The notes beneath the pieces were generated by a model. The model made no database searches. It was not told where the DNA came from and was given only the letters and a program-made list of their open reading frames with translations. A stretch of DNA of 64,000 bases. It comes from Siphlonurus alternatus (Eukaryota > Arthropoda > Insecta > Ephemeroptera > Siphlonuridae). This document shows positions 1 to 10,800 of the stretch, in pieces. How positions within the stretch are numbered: the stretch's first letter is position 1; the number at the start of each line of letters is the position of its first letter. A program made the translations under genes and the position numbers. The stretch is from positions 19,464,799 through 19,528,798 of the forward strand of contig OX463788.1 of assembly GCA_949825025.1 (NCBI GenBank), given 5' to 3'.

Positions 1-112
1 AAAATATAAAATGTTAAAAAAATTGCATCAGGCCATATATTTTACCCTCTAATACTCTAATATAATAGTATTTTTCCATTACTTTACCCTAAAAAAGGGG
101 CGTGTCCTTAAA

Positions 113-232
113 AAAATCGCACCTGCGGCGAGCTATTGGGGGGCTTCGCCCCCCAAACCCCCCAGTGGGCTCTTCTTGATCTTTTTCTTGAAGAACCCCC
201 CCCTTGAGCAAATCCTGGCTACGCCACTGCCT
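113..232. repeat. GC-hairpin repeat fragment
   Basis: This holds a TTGGGGGG/CCCCCCAA hairpin (136-156) embedded in ATCGC-CCTGCGGCG-type sequence. A diverged relative lies at 2888-2990, sharing the AAATCGC(A/G)CCTGCGGCG lead and the G6/C6 hairpin. I take both as fragments of one interspersed DNA repeat; the class is unknown. Confidence 0.55.
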
Positions 233-275
233 TTTATTATTATTATTATTTTTTTTTTGTTAACACGAGTATGAG

Positions 276-650
276 TTAAGGTAGAGATAATACGGATCAG
301 CTGACCCAATGCCAAAAAAGTGCCATTCATGAAAATTATGAAAAAATTTTTAAATGTTCTCCTCTACATCCTCTATCAGTAGCTAAAATATCAGGTATAC
401 AAAAATGAGCTAGTTTTCGAGTTAAAAAATTTTAAAGTTGACTACTTTAACATGAAAAACTCGAACTTCTATGTTAAATTAGTCAACTTTAAAAATCATA
501 GCTCAAAAACTAGCTCGAATTTGTAATAATACCTGATATTTTAGCCACTGATAGGGGATGTAGAGGAGAACATTTTAAATTTTTTCATAATTTTCATGAT
601 TGGGATTTTTTTAGCATTGGGTCAGCTGATCCGTGTTACCTTACCCTTAA
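276..650. mobile_element. Fold-back MITE, TTAA family A, copy 1
   Basis: TTAAGGTAGAGATAATACGG at the left is mirrored by the inverse of TTAAGGGTAAGGTAACACGG at the right, then GATCAGCTGACCCAATGC in both. The arms continue inward for well over 100 bp (CTCTACATCC, TATCAG, CTAAAATATCAGGTAT, GAGCTAGTTTT), so the whole element is one imperfect palindrome with a small centre. TTAA at each end suggests a piggyBac-type target duplication (inference). No coding capacity. Confidence 0.85.
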
Positions 651-690
651 ATTGTGTGAAAAATATATTAAATGTTTGCAATTATGTATA

Positions 691-987
691 TTAAGGTAGA
701 GATAACACGGATCAGCTGACCCAATGCTAAAAAAATCCCACACATGAAAATTATGAAAAAAATTTAAAATGTTCTCCTCTCTACATCCCCTATCAGTGGC
801 TAAAATATCAGGTATGCAAATTCGAGCTAGTTTTTGAGTTATGAATTTTCAAAGTTTACTACTTTAAATGAAAAACTGAAAATTTTTAAGTTATGAAAAA
901 GAAAATTGTTATGAATTTTTAAAGTTTTTTCGTGTGTGGTATTTTTTTATCATTGTTGGTCAGCTATCCGTGTTACTTTACCCTTAA
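691..987. mobile_element. Fold-back MITE, TTAA family A, copy 2 (shortened right arm)
   Basis: The same TTAAGGTAGAGATAACACGG left end and inner words as the copy at 276, but the right arm lacks the ATCAGG...CTCTACATCC block. The right end GGTCAGCTATCCGTG...CCCTTAA remains. TTAA at both borders. It is an internally deleted copy, in the same orientation 40 bp from copy 1. Confidence 0.8.
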
Positions 988-1222
988 ATACTAATAACAA
1001 TAAGAGGTTATAGATTGAAGGTATATAATTATGTGTGCATGAAAAAATACCACAAGGCTATATTTTCTGTGTCAATCAAACATTCCTCGTGCTGCTCGTG
1101 TATTAAAAATTTGTTATTACGTAAATTCAAGGGTTTTAAAGGATATTCAATGGATGTATAAGGTTTACCTTGTACAGTATATTGAGTTTTCCCTTGTATC
1201 TAGTTTTCCCTTCTATCTAGCT

Positions 1223-1380
1223 CTTTCTATCAGCGACGGACTGGCCCGCCGAACCACCGAACGCCGTTCGGTGGGCCGCGGCAAAAGTGGGCCGCCGGCC
1301 ACAAAGAAAAAAAAAAAAAAAAAAGGAGAGAAAAAAAAAAAAAAAGAAAATGAAAAGGATGAAGGCGGGAATAAATAAAA
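1223..1380. repeat. Transposon-end-like CAGCGACGGACTGG fragment with purine tract
   Basis: CAGCGACGGACTGGCCCGCC starts a GC-rich segment with a CACCGAAC/GTTCGGTG hairpin, then a purine-rich AAAG tract to about 1380. Starts of this form are seen at hAT-type element ends, but no opposite terminus is present, so this is a fragment at most. Confidence 0.3.
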
Positions 1381-1427
1381 GTGCATTTTCTTACGAAATC
1401 GTATACATAAAAAAATAATAAAAAAAA

Positions 1428-1596
1428 AAAATCAGCTCGAATAATTGTTTTGAAATTTTTGCTGTGTCGGATCTCTTTAGGTACTAAAATCTGTCTCTCG
1501 AAAAAATTTCAGAATATTTGTGAATTTGCTAAGGTTTACAACATGTTAATCAAATGGGACTAAAAAAAACAGCTGATCCGTGTTACCTTACCCATA
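1428..1596. mobile_element. Half of a TTAA-type fold-back element (related to 56005-56398)
   Basis: The segment from AATCAGCTCG through CTGTCTCTCGAAAAAATTTC, ATTTGCTAAGGTTTACA and GTTAATCAAATGGG parallels the right arm of the element at 56005-56398. It ends with CAGCTGATCCGTGTTACC like family A. The left arm is missing beyond a poly(A) run, so it is a truncated copy. Confidence 0.65.
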
Positions 1597-1599
1597 ATA

Positions 1600-1912
1600 G
1601 AGTATTGTCCTAAATTTTTTTATTGCAGAAATAGAGGGTGCAAAGTTATGCTACGCTGATTTTTTCCAGATTTTTTAGAGCCCGGGAACTATTTTTAAAA
1701 AATTATTGAAAGTCCCTTTCGTAACGTCACGAGACGCCGCTCCGAAAAAGATAGGACTTGCCGCCGCGTGACGTCACAAAAAGGACTTTCAATAATTTTT
1801 TAAAAATATTTCCAGGTCTCAAATAAATCTGAAAAAAAATCAGGGTAACATAACTTTGCACCCTCTATCCATTTCTGCCATGCAATAAAAAAAAATTGAG
1901 GACGATATACTC
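1600..1912. mobile_element. Fold-back MITE, family C, copy 1
   Basis: The left arm (TTTTTTTATTGCAGAAATAG, GGGTGCAAAGTTATGCTACG, ACTTTCAATAATT-type word inverted) is matched by the right arm (CCCTCTATCCATTTCTGC, TGCAATAAAAAAAA). The GC-rich centre (1720-1780) contains a TGACGTCA. The outer ends resemble TATTGTCCT. A second copy lies at 7731-8071. Confidence 0.75.
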
Positions 1913-1973
1913 CATTGTATACCTAAGAATAAGAAAAAAATGTTTTAGGCGATTTGAGGATATTTTAGTGAAC

Positions 1974-2769
1974 TTAAGGTAGAGAAAACACGGATCAGCT
2001 GGCCCCGCGCCCAATGCTAAAAAAACCCCATTCATAAAAAAAAAAAAAAAATTAAAATGTTCTCGTCTACATCCCCTATCAGTAGGTAAAATATCAGGTA
2101 TACAAAAACGAGCTAGTTTTCGAGTTATTAATTTTTAAAGTTGACTAATTTAAGGGCATTGGGTGTAGCACCGGTATAGTTGGCAACACTGACGTATCTT
2201 CACCATGTTAATTTTTTATCCTTGCTCCTCGGAGTAATTTTTATGCTACATCTAAGCTGATTGCTGTAGTATCAAGATAATTATAGTAGCCCAAGTGCAC
2301 AATTTGGCTAAATAAAGCCTGATTTAAAGAAAAGTAATTTTTAGTAATTTTTTAAATTTACATGCATTTTTCTAAAATATAAAAAAAAATACTTTTCTTT
2401 AAATCAGGCGCTTTATTTAGCCAAATTGTGCACTTGGGCTACTAATTTTCTCGATACTACAGCAATCAGCTTAGCTCTAGCATAAAAATTACTCCGAGGA
2501 GCAAGCTAGGATCAAAAATTAACATGGTGAAGATACGTCAGTGTCGCCAACTACCGGTGCTACACCCAATATGGAAGTTCCATTTCTCCATGTTAAATTA
2601 GAGAACTTAATAAATTAATTACTCGAAAACTAGCTCGTTTTTGTATACTTGATATTTTACCTACTGATAGGGGATGTAGGGGAGAACATTTTAAATTTTT
2701 TTCATATAATTTTTATGAATGGGATTTTTTTAGCATTGGGCCAGCTGATCCGTATTATCTCTACCTTAA
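1974..2769. mobile_element. Fold-back MITE, TTAA family A, copy 3, interrupted by family B
   Basis: Left end TTAAGGTAGAGAAAACACGG and right end complementary to TTAAGGTAGAGATAATACGG, with the same inner words as the 276-650 copy (CTACATCCCCTATCAGTAGG, AAAATATCAGGTATAC, ACGAGCTAGTTTTCGAGTTA). The palindrome centre is split by a different fold-back element at 2150-2570. TTAA borders on both sides. Confidence 0.85.
2150..2570. mobile_element. Fold-back MITE, family B, copy 1 (nested)
   Basis: Termini (TTAA)GGGCATTGGGTGTAGC and the inverse GCTACACCCAAT. The arms, about 190 bp each, share ACCGGTA, GTTGGCAACACTGACGTATC, TTGCTCCTCGGAGTAA, AAGCTGATTGCTGTAGTATC and GCCCAAGTGCACAATTTGGC. The right outer tip (GCCCTTAA) is missing. 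A near-identical copy is at 10075-10492. Confidence 0.88.
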
Positions 2770-3109
2770 GTAAAAAATGTATTTAAATTTTGTAAAAAAT
2801 CTAGTGAAATCCTGAAAAAAAAAAAAATCGCCCCTGCGAAAAATGTTTTAGGCGATTTAATGATATTTTAGTGAACTTCAGTAAAAAATCTAGTGAAATC
2901 CTAAAAAAAATCGCGCCTGCGGCGGGCTACTGGGGGGCTCCGCCCCCCGGGCCCCCCTTTTGAGTCCAGCCCTCCGCCTATGTGGGCCGTCCTTTTGTCT
3001 CGTTCGGTAAGAAATTTCAGCCCAGTCCGTGCCTCCTTTCTATAACCTGCAATACTGGCAATACTAATTATTTTTGATGGACCGCAATCTCCTTTACTCA
3101 AAATCGAGT

Positions 3110-4370
3110 TTTACCTAACAAGTTGCATATAATAACGAGTTTTTACTGTAGTTAAATCAGTAGTTCCGATGATACTTTAGTGTATTTGTTGATAGAACAT
3201 TTGGCGAAGACTTGAATTACTAATTCGAAGTCTAATATCGATGAATCAGCAGCTTTGCACTATAAAATTTGATCATTTCTAGAAGTGATCAGACAAGAAA
3301 AAGCAAAGTGCGACGAGGCATCTTACATTTCGGACTAGCTGTGAGTATGTATAAAATGAGCAATTTTATGTTGCATGGCACACTATACGAAAGGCAAAAA
3401 CCGAAAGACATCTTTTTTTGTATATCATACAAGTCATGCACTTTTACGATATAATTTTCTTAATATTCTTAATATTTATTTATTTATTTTTTTTTTTTTA
3501 GAAGTTTTTGTTTTGTTTATTATTCAAGTTATATAAAAATTTTAAAATGTATAGATGAGATTTCGTCTAACCATGGAATTTGTTTATGAACACAATATAA
3601 CCAATTGTAAAAATTTGTTTTATAACGAGGAAGATTTTTTTACAAAAAGAGTAATTTGCTATTTGGCTAACTAATATAGTTTTATTAGTGTATCATGCTT
3701 ATACAATTCCTTCTTTTCCCGTGTAGTCTCTGGGCGTACAATTCCTTGTCTCACTCTGCATGGTATCATTTGCCTGATGTGGATGTGTGATATGCTTTTG
3801 CATATATATCACAATTATGTGTTTGTTATTTTATTAATTGTTTAACTTTTTATTTTATTATTCTTTGACGAAGTATAGTTACAATATTATTGTCTGATTT
3901 ATATTATTTTCTATGGGTGAATGTACGCTTTTTGTGTTGGATTTTCGTCTTTTACATTCACCGATTGGATTTTGTGTATGTTTATTGATTAATATTTTTC
4001 CCTCCAAACTATGTATTTTTATAACCCAATAAACAATTATATATATATATATATATATATTATGTGCATTTTTGTCTTGTGTTGTTTTATGATGTTTATG
4101 ACTTGTTCTATGCTATTTGTGATAGCCAAATGAACTGAATAAATCTATTAAATAGCATTTTTAATTATTAAAGAGTGTTAATTTTGAGGAAAAGATGGAA
4201 ATTTTTAACGTTGTGAAGGAAATATCACTTTTAACTCTTAAAATTTTATTATTATATCATATAATAAAAATAAACTTCATTAATAAAAATACGAGGCATC
4301 AAAATTACCTACAACCTACAAGTAATAATTTAATATAATTTCATTATAGCTAGTTCTAATACAAAAATTA
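3110..4370. other. AT-rich non-coding stretch
   Basis: I see no gene here. There is a poly(T) run near 3488, a short (TA)n at 4038-4061 and sequence resembling retrotransposon 3' debris near 4125-4160, but nothing firm. Confidence 0.5.
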
Positions 4371-4966
4371 GTCATGTGTTCAACAGAAATCCAACTTGTA
4401 AAATTATCTTTAATGAGACTGAGTTGGAGTATGTAAATAATGTAAAATATCTTGGTATTATTATTGATTCTGAGCTAAGTTTTTCTGACCATGTTCAGTT
4501 TCTTTCTAAAAAAATTAGCAAAAAACTAGGGTATTTAAATCGTATTAGTAAAAATCTTAATAGTCAATGGACTAGAAATGTAATTTACAAAACGATAGTT
4601 GCTCCTCATTTTGAATACTGTACGTCAATACTATGGAACACAAGTAAAGAGAATCTACACAAGCTTCAACTTTTACAAAACAGGGCAATGAGGATCGTGT
4701 TAGGAGTACACAGAAGAACTCATATTATTGACATGTTAAATGCTCTGGGATGGATGCAGAGATGCAAAACTTCGCGCGAAACATGGTGTGCGAAACTTTC
4801 GCGCGAATATTCGCGAAACTTCGCGAAAATTTCGCGAAATTTAAAAAATGACTGTCGCAATGTGATTTTTCATATATTCATCAAAAAATTAAGAAAACAA
4901 GATAAAATGGCCCCTTTCATGACCTGTCTAATCTCGAATGTGTTAGATGATTTTAAAAATAATTAA
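4340..4966 (+). pseudogene. Non-LTR retrotransposon RT C-terminal fragment
   Basis: An open frame of about 200 codons matches the thumb/post-RT part of jockey/CR1-like reverse transcriptases: VKYLGIIIDSELSFSDHV, LGYLNRISKNL, YKTIVAPHFEYCTSILWN, LHKLQLLQNRAMRIVLG and LNALGWM. The catalytic YADD part is absent, so it is 5'-truncated. After GWMQ the frame runs into an insertion of repeated TTCGCG words (4768-4842) that destroys the usual family sequence but keeps the frame, ending TAA at 4966. The AT-rich sequence to about 5610, ending in TTTCATTTCATTTT, may be its 3' tail. Non-functional. Confidence 0.8.
4768..4842. repeat. Cluster of TTCGCG(CG)AA palindromes inside the RT remnant
   Basis: Within 75 bp there are five or more versions of TTCGCGAA or TTCGCGCGAA, e.g. 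CTTCGCGCGAAA, TTTCGCGCGAAT, ATTCGCGAAACTTCGCGAAA and TTTCGCGAAATTT. They are extremely CpG-rich in an AT-rich element and are not part of the reverse transcriptase family, so they look like a local amplification or micro-insertion. Confidence 0.75.
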
Positions 4967-6718
4967 AAGTAATTTTTAAAATTAATAAAAAATAAATAAA
5001 TTCTTTTATACCTAATAAATTAAATTGAACTCTTTTTTTAATTCATTTATGCAATTAAACCTTTCATTAAAGTAAAATTAGGAAGAAAAACGGCGTATTC
5101 ATTAAATACGATTATTATTATATTATTATTATTATTATAGTATTATTATACTATTATAATAATAGTTCTTCAAGTTGTCTTATGAGGTATACTCTATTTT
5201 ACATGGAGCCTGTATTTTCAGCTTGAGCATACATAATAATATTGTATTGTTATTAACTGTAGGCCGTAGAATTTAAACAAAAAAAAAATAAACAGCGCTA
5301 CAAGGTGATCAATACATAATGTATTTATCTCAGTATGTGCATATAGCTAATTAATTAATGAGCAATGGTTCCTTGCAAATTGCAGAGAGTGCAAGTTTAT
5401 ATTGTATTAATTTCCAGGGTTCCTGTTCCAATACTGTATTTTAGTATGTAAGAATTAAATAATGTATTAATCTTCAATTTTACATTAATTTGTCATTAAT
5501 TCATCTAATATTAGTAAAAATGTAATTTTGTATGAATTGAATGTACTACAAATACTGATGTAATTATTAGCGAAAGCTATCAAATAAATTTCATTTCATT
5601 TTACACAATTAAGTTCAACACATGCACAAATATTTTAATTATTTAATTATTATATTAACGAATAATCTTATAACAACCCTATTTTTATTGCATTTAAATT
5701 TATCATTATACCCCCGATATTATATTTGTCAAATAGTTTTTTTTTAATAATAACATAATTATAAATTTAACCATGTTAAATTCCCTGTGTTTAATAATTA
5801 TAATATTAATAATTCACTATGGTATTTAATGTATTTATTTTTTACTGTCAAAAAGAACTTATATTATTATATAATATATGACCTAGTAAATTTTACTAAA
5901 ATCAGTATAACAATCAATATATGTAAATCGTCACTAAAAGTTCAAAAGGTTAAGTTGGTATGTTTCAAGTCGACAAAGGTGCATGCAGCATGATGCAGCC
6001 ATCGACTCGGGGCCAGTCGTCTATCAGCAGTTCACAAGTGCGTAAGTCCAGCACGCGCTTGTCGTATTGTGTCACGGCTGGTCAATCCCTTGCTGGCTGG
6101 GAGTTACAACCGCTATCGTGACAACACGCTGCACGCGAGTTGCATTCATGGGTGTGTGGTACATTGATAAATTTCTACATCGCCTGCGATCGTCTTGTAA
6201 GTTTGTGCACCGAACATTTATTAACATTTTGCTACAATAGTAAACTGGCCACATTTCATATTAAATTCTGTAGTCTGTTGGATTAAATTAATAAAAGTCA
6301 TAAATTGGTTTACCATAATAATAATCTATTTGTTATCAATTCAACTTTTTCCTCTTTCCACTAAATTTAAATGGGACAAATCGTTAGAAGGTAAAAAGAT
6401 TAATACTTCTATTATTCAAGTGACAAGTTAGTTGAGTTATAAACGGCCAGGATATTCATCTCCTCTCAACCCTCAGACCGAGTCCGACCAAGCTAGGGTG
6501 GCTCGCGCAACAGGCCAACTTCTACAGTGAGAGGAGGGTGTACGTGTCAGGGTCCGTTACAATCTCAGTTACTTCGGCGTCGTAAAGTCGTGTTGTACGG
6601 AATCGAATGAAATAAATTTTAAAAATTCGAGAATGTTGTGAAATTTAATCGCTTTTGGTTTGGTCGAATACAATTAAGGGGGCGCGCGGTTTCCTTACAA
6701 AATCTGCATTTCCGGTTT
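4967..6718. other. Non-coding AT-rich stretch with two GC-rich patches
   Basis: An (ATT)n region lies at 5105-5165. GC-rich patches at 5985-6130 and 6440-6600 have no recognised gene. Nothing else is supportable. Confidence 0.5.
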
Positions 6719-6719
6719 C

Positions 6720-7496
6720 CATTCCATAGCCCTCTAGTGGAAGGCCAAGACCTGACCGCGCCCACTTTTCAATAGCCGTCCTACTGAGCAGCAGGTTTGC
6801 GTGTAATCAAATGGGAGAGGACTTCACTTTGGTCGCGGTTTACGACAATTGCGCTGTGTGCTAGAGTTTTGAAAATGAAACTAGTTTAACTCTAATATAG
6901 TCTAATCTTGCGTAACAACCTTCTTTTTCACGCAAAACCAATATTAATACACTCCAATTAATGTTTTATGAACCCGACTTCTGTTACATCTGCGCATGCG
7001 CGAAGCCGCGAAGGAAAAAGTCAGTTTACTGGCGATGACGTCATATAAACATTGCAAACCTTTCTTCATAGCGAGTGACTTTCACTTTACTTAATTGCAA
7101 TTTCTTTACTTTGTATATCAAGTAAAGTTATAACTACATCGAAAATAATGTATGAAAGTTGATGCAAGTACTTTTTTGCATTTTCAATATTCCGTGACGT
7201 CATGATACATTTCCATGGCTTGGAAGATATAACTAAGTTCCCGCCCTGACTTTACCGTAATATTTCTCAGGTAGTATAATATTTATCAACTAAATAAAAT
7301 AATCAGCACGCAGGAGACTACATTAAAGTAGTATCGCACTACAAGATACCTTCAATAATATGAGGTAAATATTATTAAAAAAATATTTCCTCCCCATTAC
7401 TTTGCGTGTTATTTTTTAAATTTCAGACGGCTAATATCTTGACAGTTGACGATCGCCCCTGCTGGTCTTGGCCTTCCACCAGAGGGCTATGTCCAT
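6720..7496. mobile_element. DNA-transposon-like element with 28-bp inverted ends
   Basis: Arms at 6725-6752 and 7464-7491 (CATAGCCCTCTAGTGGAAGG continuing CCAAGACC) are inverted copies with one mismatch in 28. The 710-bp interior has no open frame and contains two TGACGTCA palindromes (7036, 7195) and GCGCATGCGC. The structure indicates a non-autonomous element; the superfamily is unknown. Confidence 0.7.
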
Positions 7497-7730
7497 TCAT
7501 AAGGCCCGATGTATCTCAATTTTTACAAAACTGATTCTTCGTATCCACTTCAAAATTTGTATGCCACCTGTTGATGGCAAGTTGAAAGTTCCCTAGCTTC
7601 AAGAAGTCTTATTGCATATTCAAGGGGGCCCATTCCGAGACTCATCAACTGATATTCATCCTTAATGATTAATTAGTTTATCACCTTCTATATTTGCAAG
7701 GACTATTGTTATAAGTGTTATAACATTATG

Positions 7731-8071
7731 AATGGACAACATACATGAAAAATTTTTATTGCAGAAATGAATAGAGGGCACTAAATTATACTACTCTGAA
7801 TTTTTTCAGATTTTTTTTGAGACCACGAACTATTTTTAAACAATTATTGAAAGTCCTGTGATTTCAGTTGGCACCTCTGAATTCCTGAATTCTTAATAAA
7901 AAGGATAGAGACTGGACGCCTATTGACGCCTCCAGGGGGCGTGGCCGCACTTTCAATAATTATTTAAAAATAGTTCTGGGTTTCAAAAAAATTGAAAAAA
8001 TTCAGCGTAGCATAATTTGGTACCCTCTATTCATTTCTGCAATAAAAAAAAATTCATGTATGTTGTCCATT
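7731..8071. mobile_element. Fold-back MITE, family C, copy 2
   Basis: Ends AATGGACAACATACATGAA and its inverse, then TTTTTATTGCAGAAATGAAT, AGAGGGCAC, GAACTATTTTTAAA and AATTATTGAAAGT, mirrored in the right arm. Shares most arm words with 1600-1912 but has a different centre and outer tips. Confidence 0.78.
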
Positions 8072-8074
8072 ATA

Positions 8075-8260
8075 TTTTGTTTTTAGCATAAGTACATGTA
8101 TATAATATTCTCAGATTTTAAATTCTTTGTTCAATCATATTTAGGTTGTACATAGATAGACGAACTTAGATGATGTCAATTAAAGAAAAAACAAAAAAAG
8201 CAACAAACAAACAAAATAATCACAGTGCACAAAAATTACACATAACTATAACATACATTA
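8075..8260. repeat. AT-rich interspersed repeat, inverted partner at 10565-10800
   Basis: Shared words, inverted between the two sites, include TATTTTGTTTTTAGCA, AGACGAACTTA, ATGTCAATTAAA, AAGCAACAAA and TGCACAAAAATTACACATAA. They are diverged. They lack coding sequence and may be 3' parts of one retroelement. Confidence 0.6.
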
Positions 8261-9688
8261 AAAAATATTAATATTTATTACCAAAATAAATAAATTAAAA
8301 TACAATCTTTATATTTTATTTTTTAATTTTATTTTTTTGAACAACTGGTTGTACATAATTAAATTAATTAATTATACAATTTATTATAAATATTAGCTAA
8401 ATTAGGACAAAACATCAACATGAAACATAAAACATACAGAATTAACATAACAACATTACTGTACCATGTACACCATAAAACAATCGATAATAAAAGGAAA
8501 ATTAGAAAATCACAAAATTAGTATATTACTAAATACATTTTCACTAATTTTGTTACTAAAAAATGATTTCACACAGAATAAAATTCCTTGAACTATTAGA
8601 ATCTTTTTTAAGTTTGGCTTTTAAATACATTGTCACTTTGAATATCTCTCAAACTGTTATTAGGTAAAAGTCATAAATTTTAGCAATTTGCTAAAAAGAA
8701 CTTCTCTCAAACTGCGTGCAGTTGTGTCTCTATTGTGAAATTGTGACGTTTATCCTTTATCCTTATTTCTTGTGTTGGACGTATTTATCCATATGTGAAT
8801 TCCAATTGCAATTATACAAATTAGAATTTTTGCGTTTAAACAATTAAACAACAATTCAAAATGTAAATGGAGGGCAGGGTATATAATTATAATAATTTAA
8901 TAAATAAATATATTTAATATATATATAATATATATATATATATATTATATATATATATATTTATATATTTAATAAATAAAAAAATAATATATAAATAAAT
9001 CCTAAAATACACCCTATAATATAATATTATATATAACTAAATTAAACGGGTATCTTATGTACAATAATATCAATAACAATAAGAGTTCATGGTTATGTTT
9101 TCGGGTAGTTTAGCACAAAAAAATGCTTTGACTGAGTAAAATTCCTTTTCAGAATGCTTCATCAGTTTTAATATTTCTCAAAGGTTGCATGGTAAAACTA
9201 GACATGGCTGATTTATATTATACATAATATATATTATAATATATATTACTAATATTATTATACTGTTTAAAAAAAACTTAATCTCTTGCTACTTTATTGC
9301 CATTTCTCGTACTATATGATTCTGAATGCATGTGATTCACACTAAACTTTTAGTCAAAAAATTGACTATTTTTTCAGTACCAAATTTCTACTTGGATTAA
9401 GTGTTTCATTGGTTAAAAAGTGCTGGATGTAGGACGAAATTAGAACAAGTTTGTACTGACCAATTCAGCATCTAAAAGTTTAGTGTGATATATATTCTGA
9501 ATTCTGAGTATATAGAGACCAGAATTGGTTCCTTTGAATAATGCACACTTTAGGATAATATTATATAAACAAGGGAGAGTTAATGTTTTTTTTTTTTTTT
9601 TTTTTTTTTTAAATATGAAACACAAGTATTGTAAGTATGGTCGGAATCCAGAATGGTCCTAAGAGCACGCTTCTGCAAAAAAAACACT
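8261..9688. other. AT-rich stretch without a recognised gene
   Basis: A (TA)n region at about 8920-8965 and a poly(T) of 27 near 9585-9612 are visible. Short similarity between about 8560-8660 and 9105-9200 (AAAATTCCTT, ATATCTCTCAAA-like words) hints at an old repeat. Confidence 0.4.
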
Positions 9689-10510
9689 GGGGATCTTTCA
9701 CAAAGCACTTTACCCCCCACATTAAGACGCTTTTCCATGGAGCGATGTCGCACGAGGCTTGGCGGGGAAAGAAAGGCGCACTTGCAGTAAAATCATATGG
9801 CAGCCAGATTAGCGAGGAAAAATCACTTTCCCGCAGCGATTGAATCGCGCCTAGATTTTTCCTCACCAATATGGCCGCCATACTGTTTCATTGCAAGTGC
9901 GCTTTTCTCGCCCCACCAAGCCTCGCGTGACATCGCTCCATGGAAAAGCACCTTGAGCCTTGCTAAACAGGGTGCTAAAGTCCATGCAGCTAAACTAGGA
10001 GCTTAACATGTGGTTAGCCCCTGGTTTAGCACCATGTTTATCACCAGGGATAAAAATTGAGGCTAAAAAGGGGATTAAGGGCATTGGGTGTAGCACCGGT
10101 AGTTGGCAACACTGACGTATCTTCACCATGTTAATTTTTGATCATTGCTCCTCGGAGTAATTTTTATGCTAGAGCTAAGCTGATTGCTGTAGTATCAAGA
10201 TAATTAGTAGCCCAAGTGCACAATTTGGCTAAATAAAGCCTGATTTAAAGAAAAGTATTTTTTTTATATTTTAGAAAAATGCATGTAAATTTAAAAAAAT
10301 ACTAAAAAATACTTTTCTTTAAATCAGGCTTTATTTAGCCAAATTGTGCACTTGGGCTACTAATTATCTTGATACTACAGCAATCAGCTTAGCTCTAGCA
10401 TAAAAATTACTCCGAGGAGCAATGATAAAAAATTAACATGGTGAAGATACGTCAGTGTTACCAACTACCGGTGCTACACCCAATGCCCTTAAAGTGCTTT
10501 GTGAATGCCC
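9689..10510. mobile_element. Composite fold-back element, family D, carrying a family B MITE
   Basis: TTCACAAAGCACTTTA (9697-9712) is inverted exactly at 10490-10505, and the flanking GGGG words also mirror. Inside, a strong fold-back (9730-9955) has arms of about 100 bp sharing GCTTTTCCATGGAGCGATG, GAGGCTTGGCGGGG, GCGCACTTGCA and GAGGAAAAATC. A family B MITE (10075-10492) has inserted at TTAA right beside the right terminus. No coding capacity. Confidence 0.75.
10075..10492. mobile_element. Fold-back MITE, family B, copy 2 (intact ends)
   Basis: TTAAGGGCATTGGGTGTAGC at the left and its exact inverse (GCTACACCCAATGCCCTTAA) at the right, with about 190-bp arms near-identical to 2150-2570. The short asymmetric centre (AAAATGCATGTAAATTT) is inverted relative to copy 1, meaning opposite insertion orientation. 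TTAA on both sides. Confidence 0.9.
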
Positions 10511-10564
10511 CCCCAATATTTAAATAACCGACTTGCATTAAATCCCCAATTAATTACCATTTAT

Positions 10565-10800
10565 GTTACGTGCGAATAAATAATATATATTTTTTTTTGT
10601 TTTGTAAATTTATGCTAGTTATGTGTAATTTTTGTGCATTGTGTTTTTTGTTGCTTTTTTTTTTTTTTTTTTTTAATTGACATGATCTAATTAAGTTCGT
10701 CTATATGTGTTCAGTACAATCTAAACGATTGAATCAAGAATTTGAAATTGAAATCTGAGAAAACACTGCATGCTTTTGTGCTAAAAACAAAATATAATCA
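10565..10800. repeat. AT-rich interspersed repeat, inverted partner of 8075-8260
   Basis: Reverse-complement words match the 8075-8260 copy in the same order. A poly(T) of about 20 sits at 10660. Confidence 0.6.

Larger units (their letters stand above)
1940..2921. repeat. Tandem pair of an AT-rich repeat unit, first unit split by a MITE
   Basis: The words TGTTTTAGGCGATTT, ATATTTTAGTGAACTT, AAAAAATCTAGTGAAATCCT and AATCGC-CCTGCG occur in the same order twice: once at 1940-1977 continuing at 2770-2838, and once at 2839-2921. The first unit is interrupted exactly at TTAA by the MITE 1974-2769. Confidence 0.65.
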
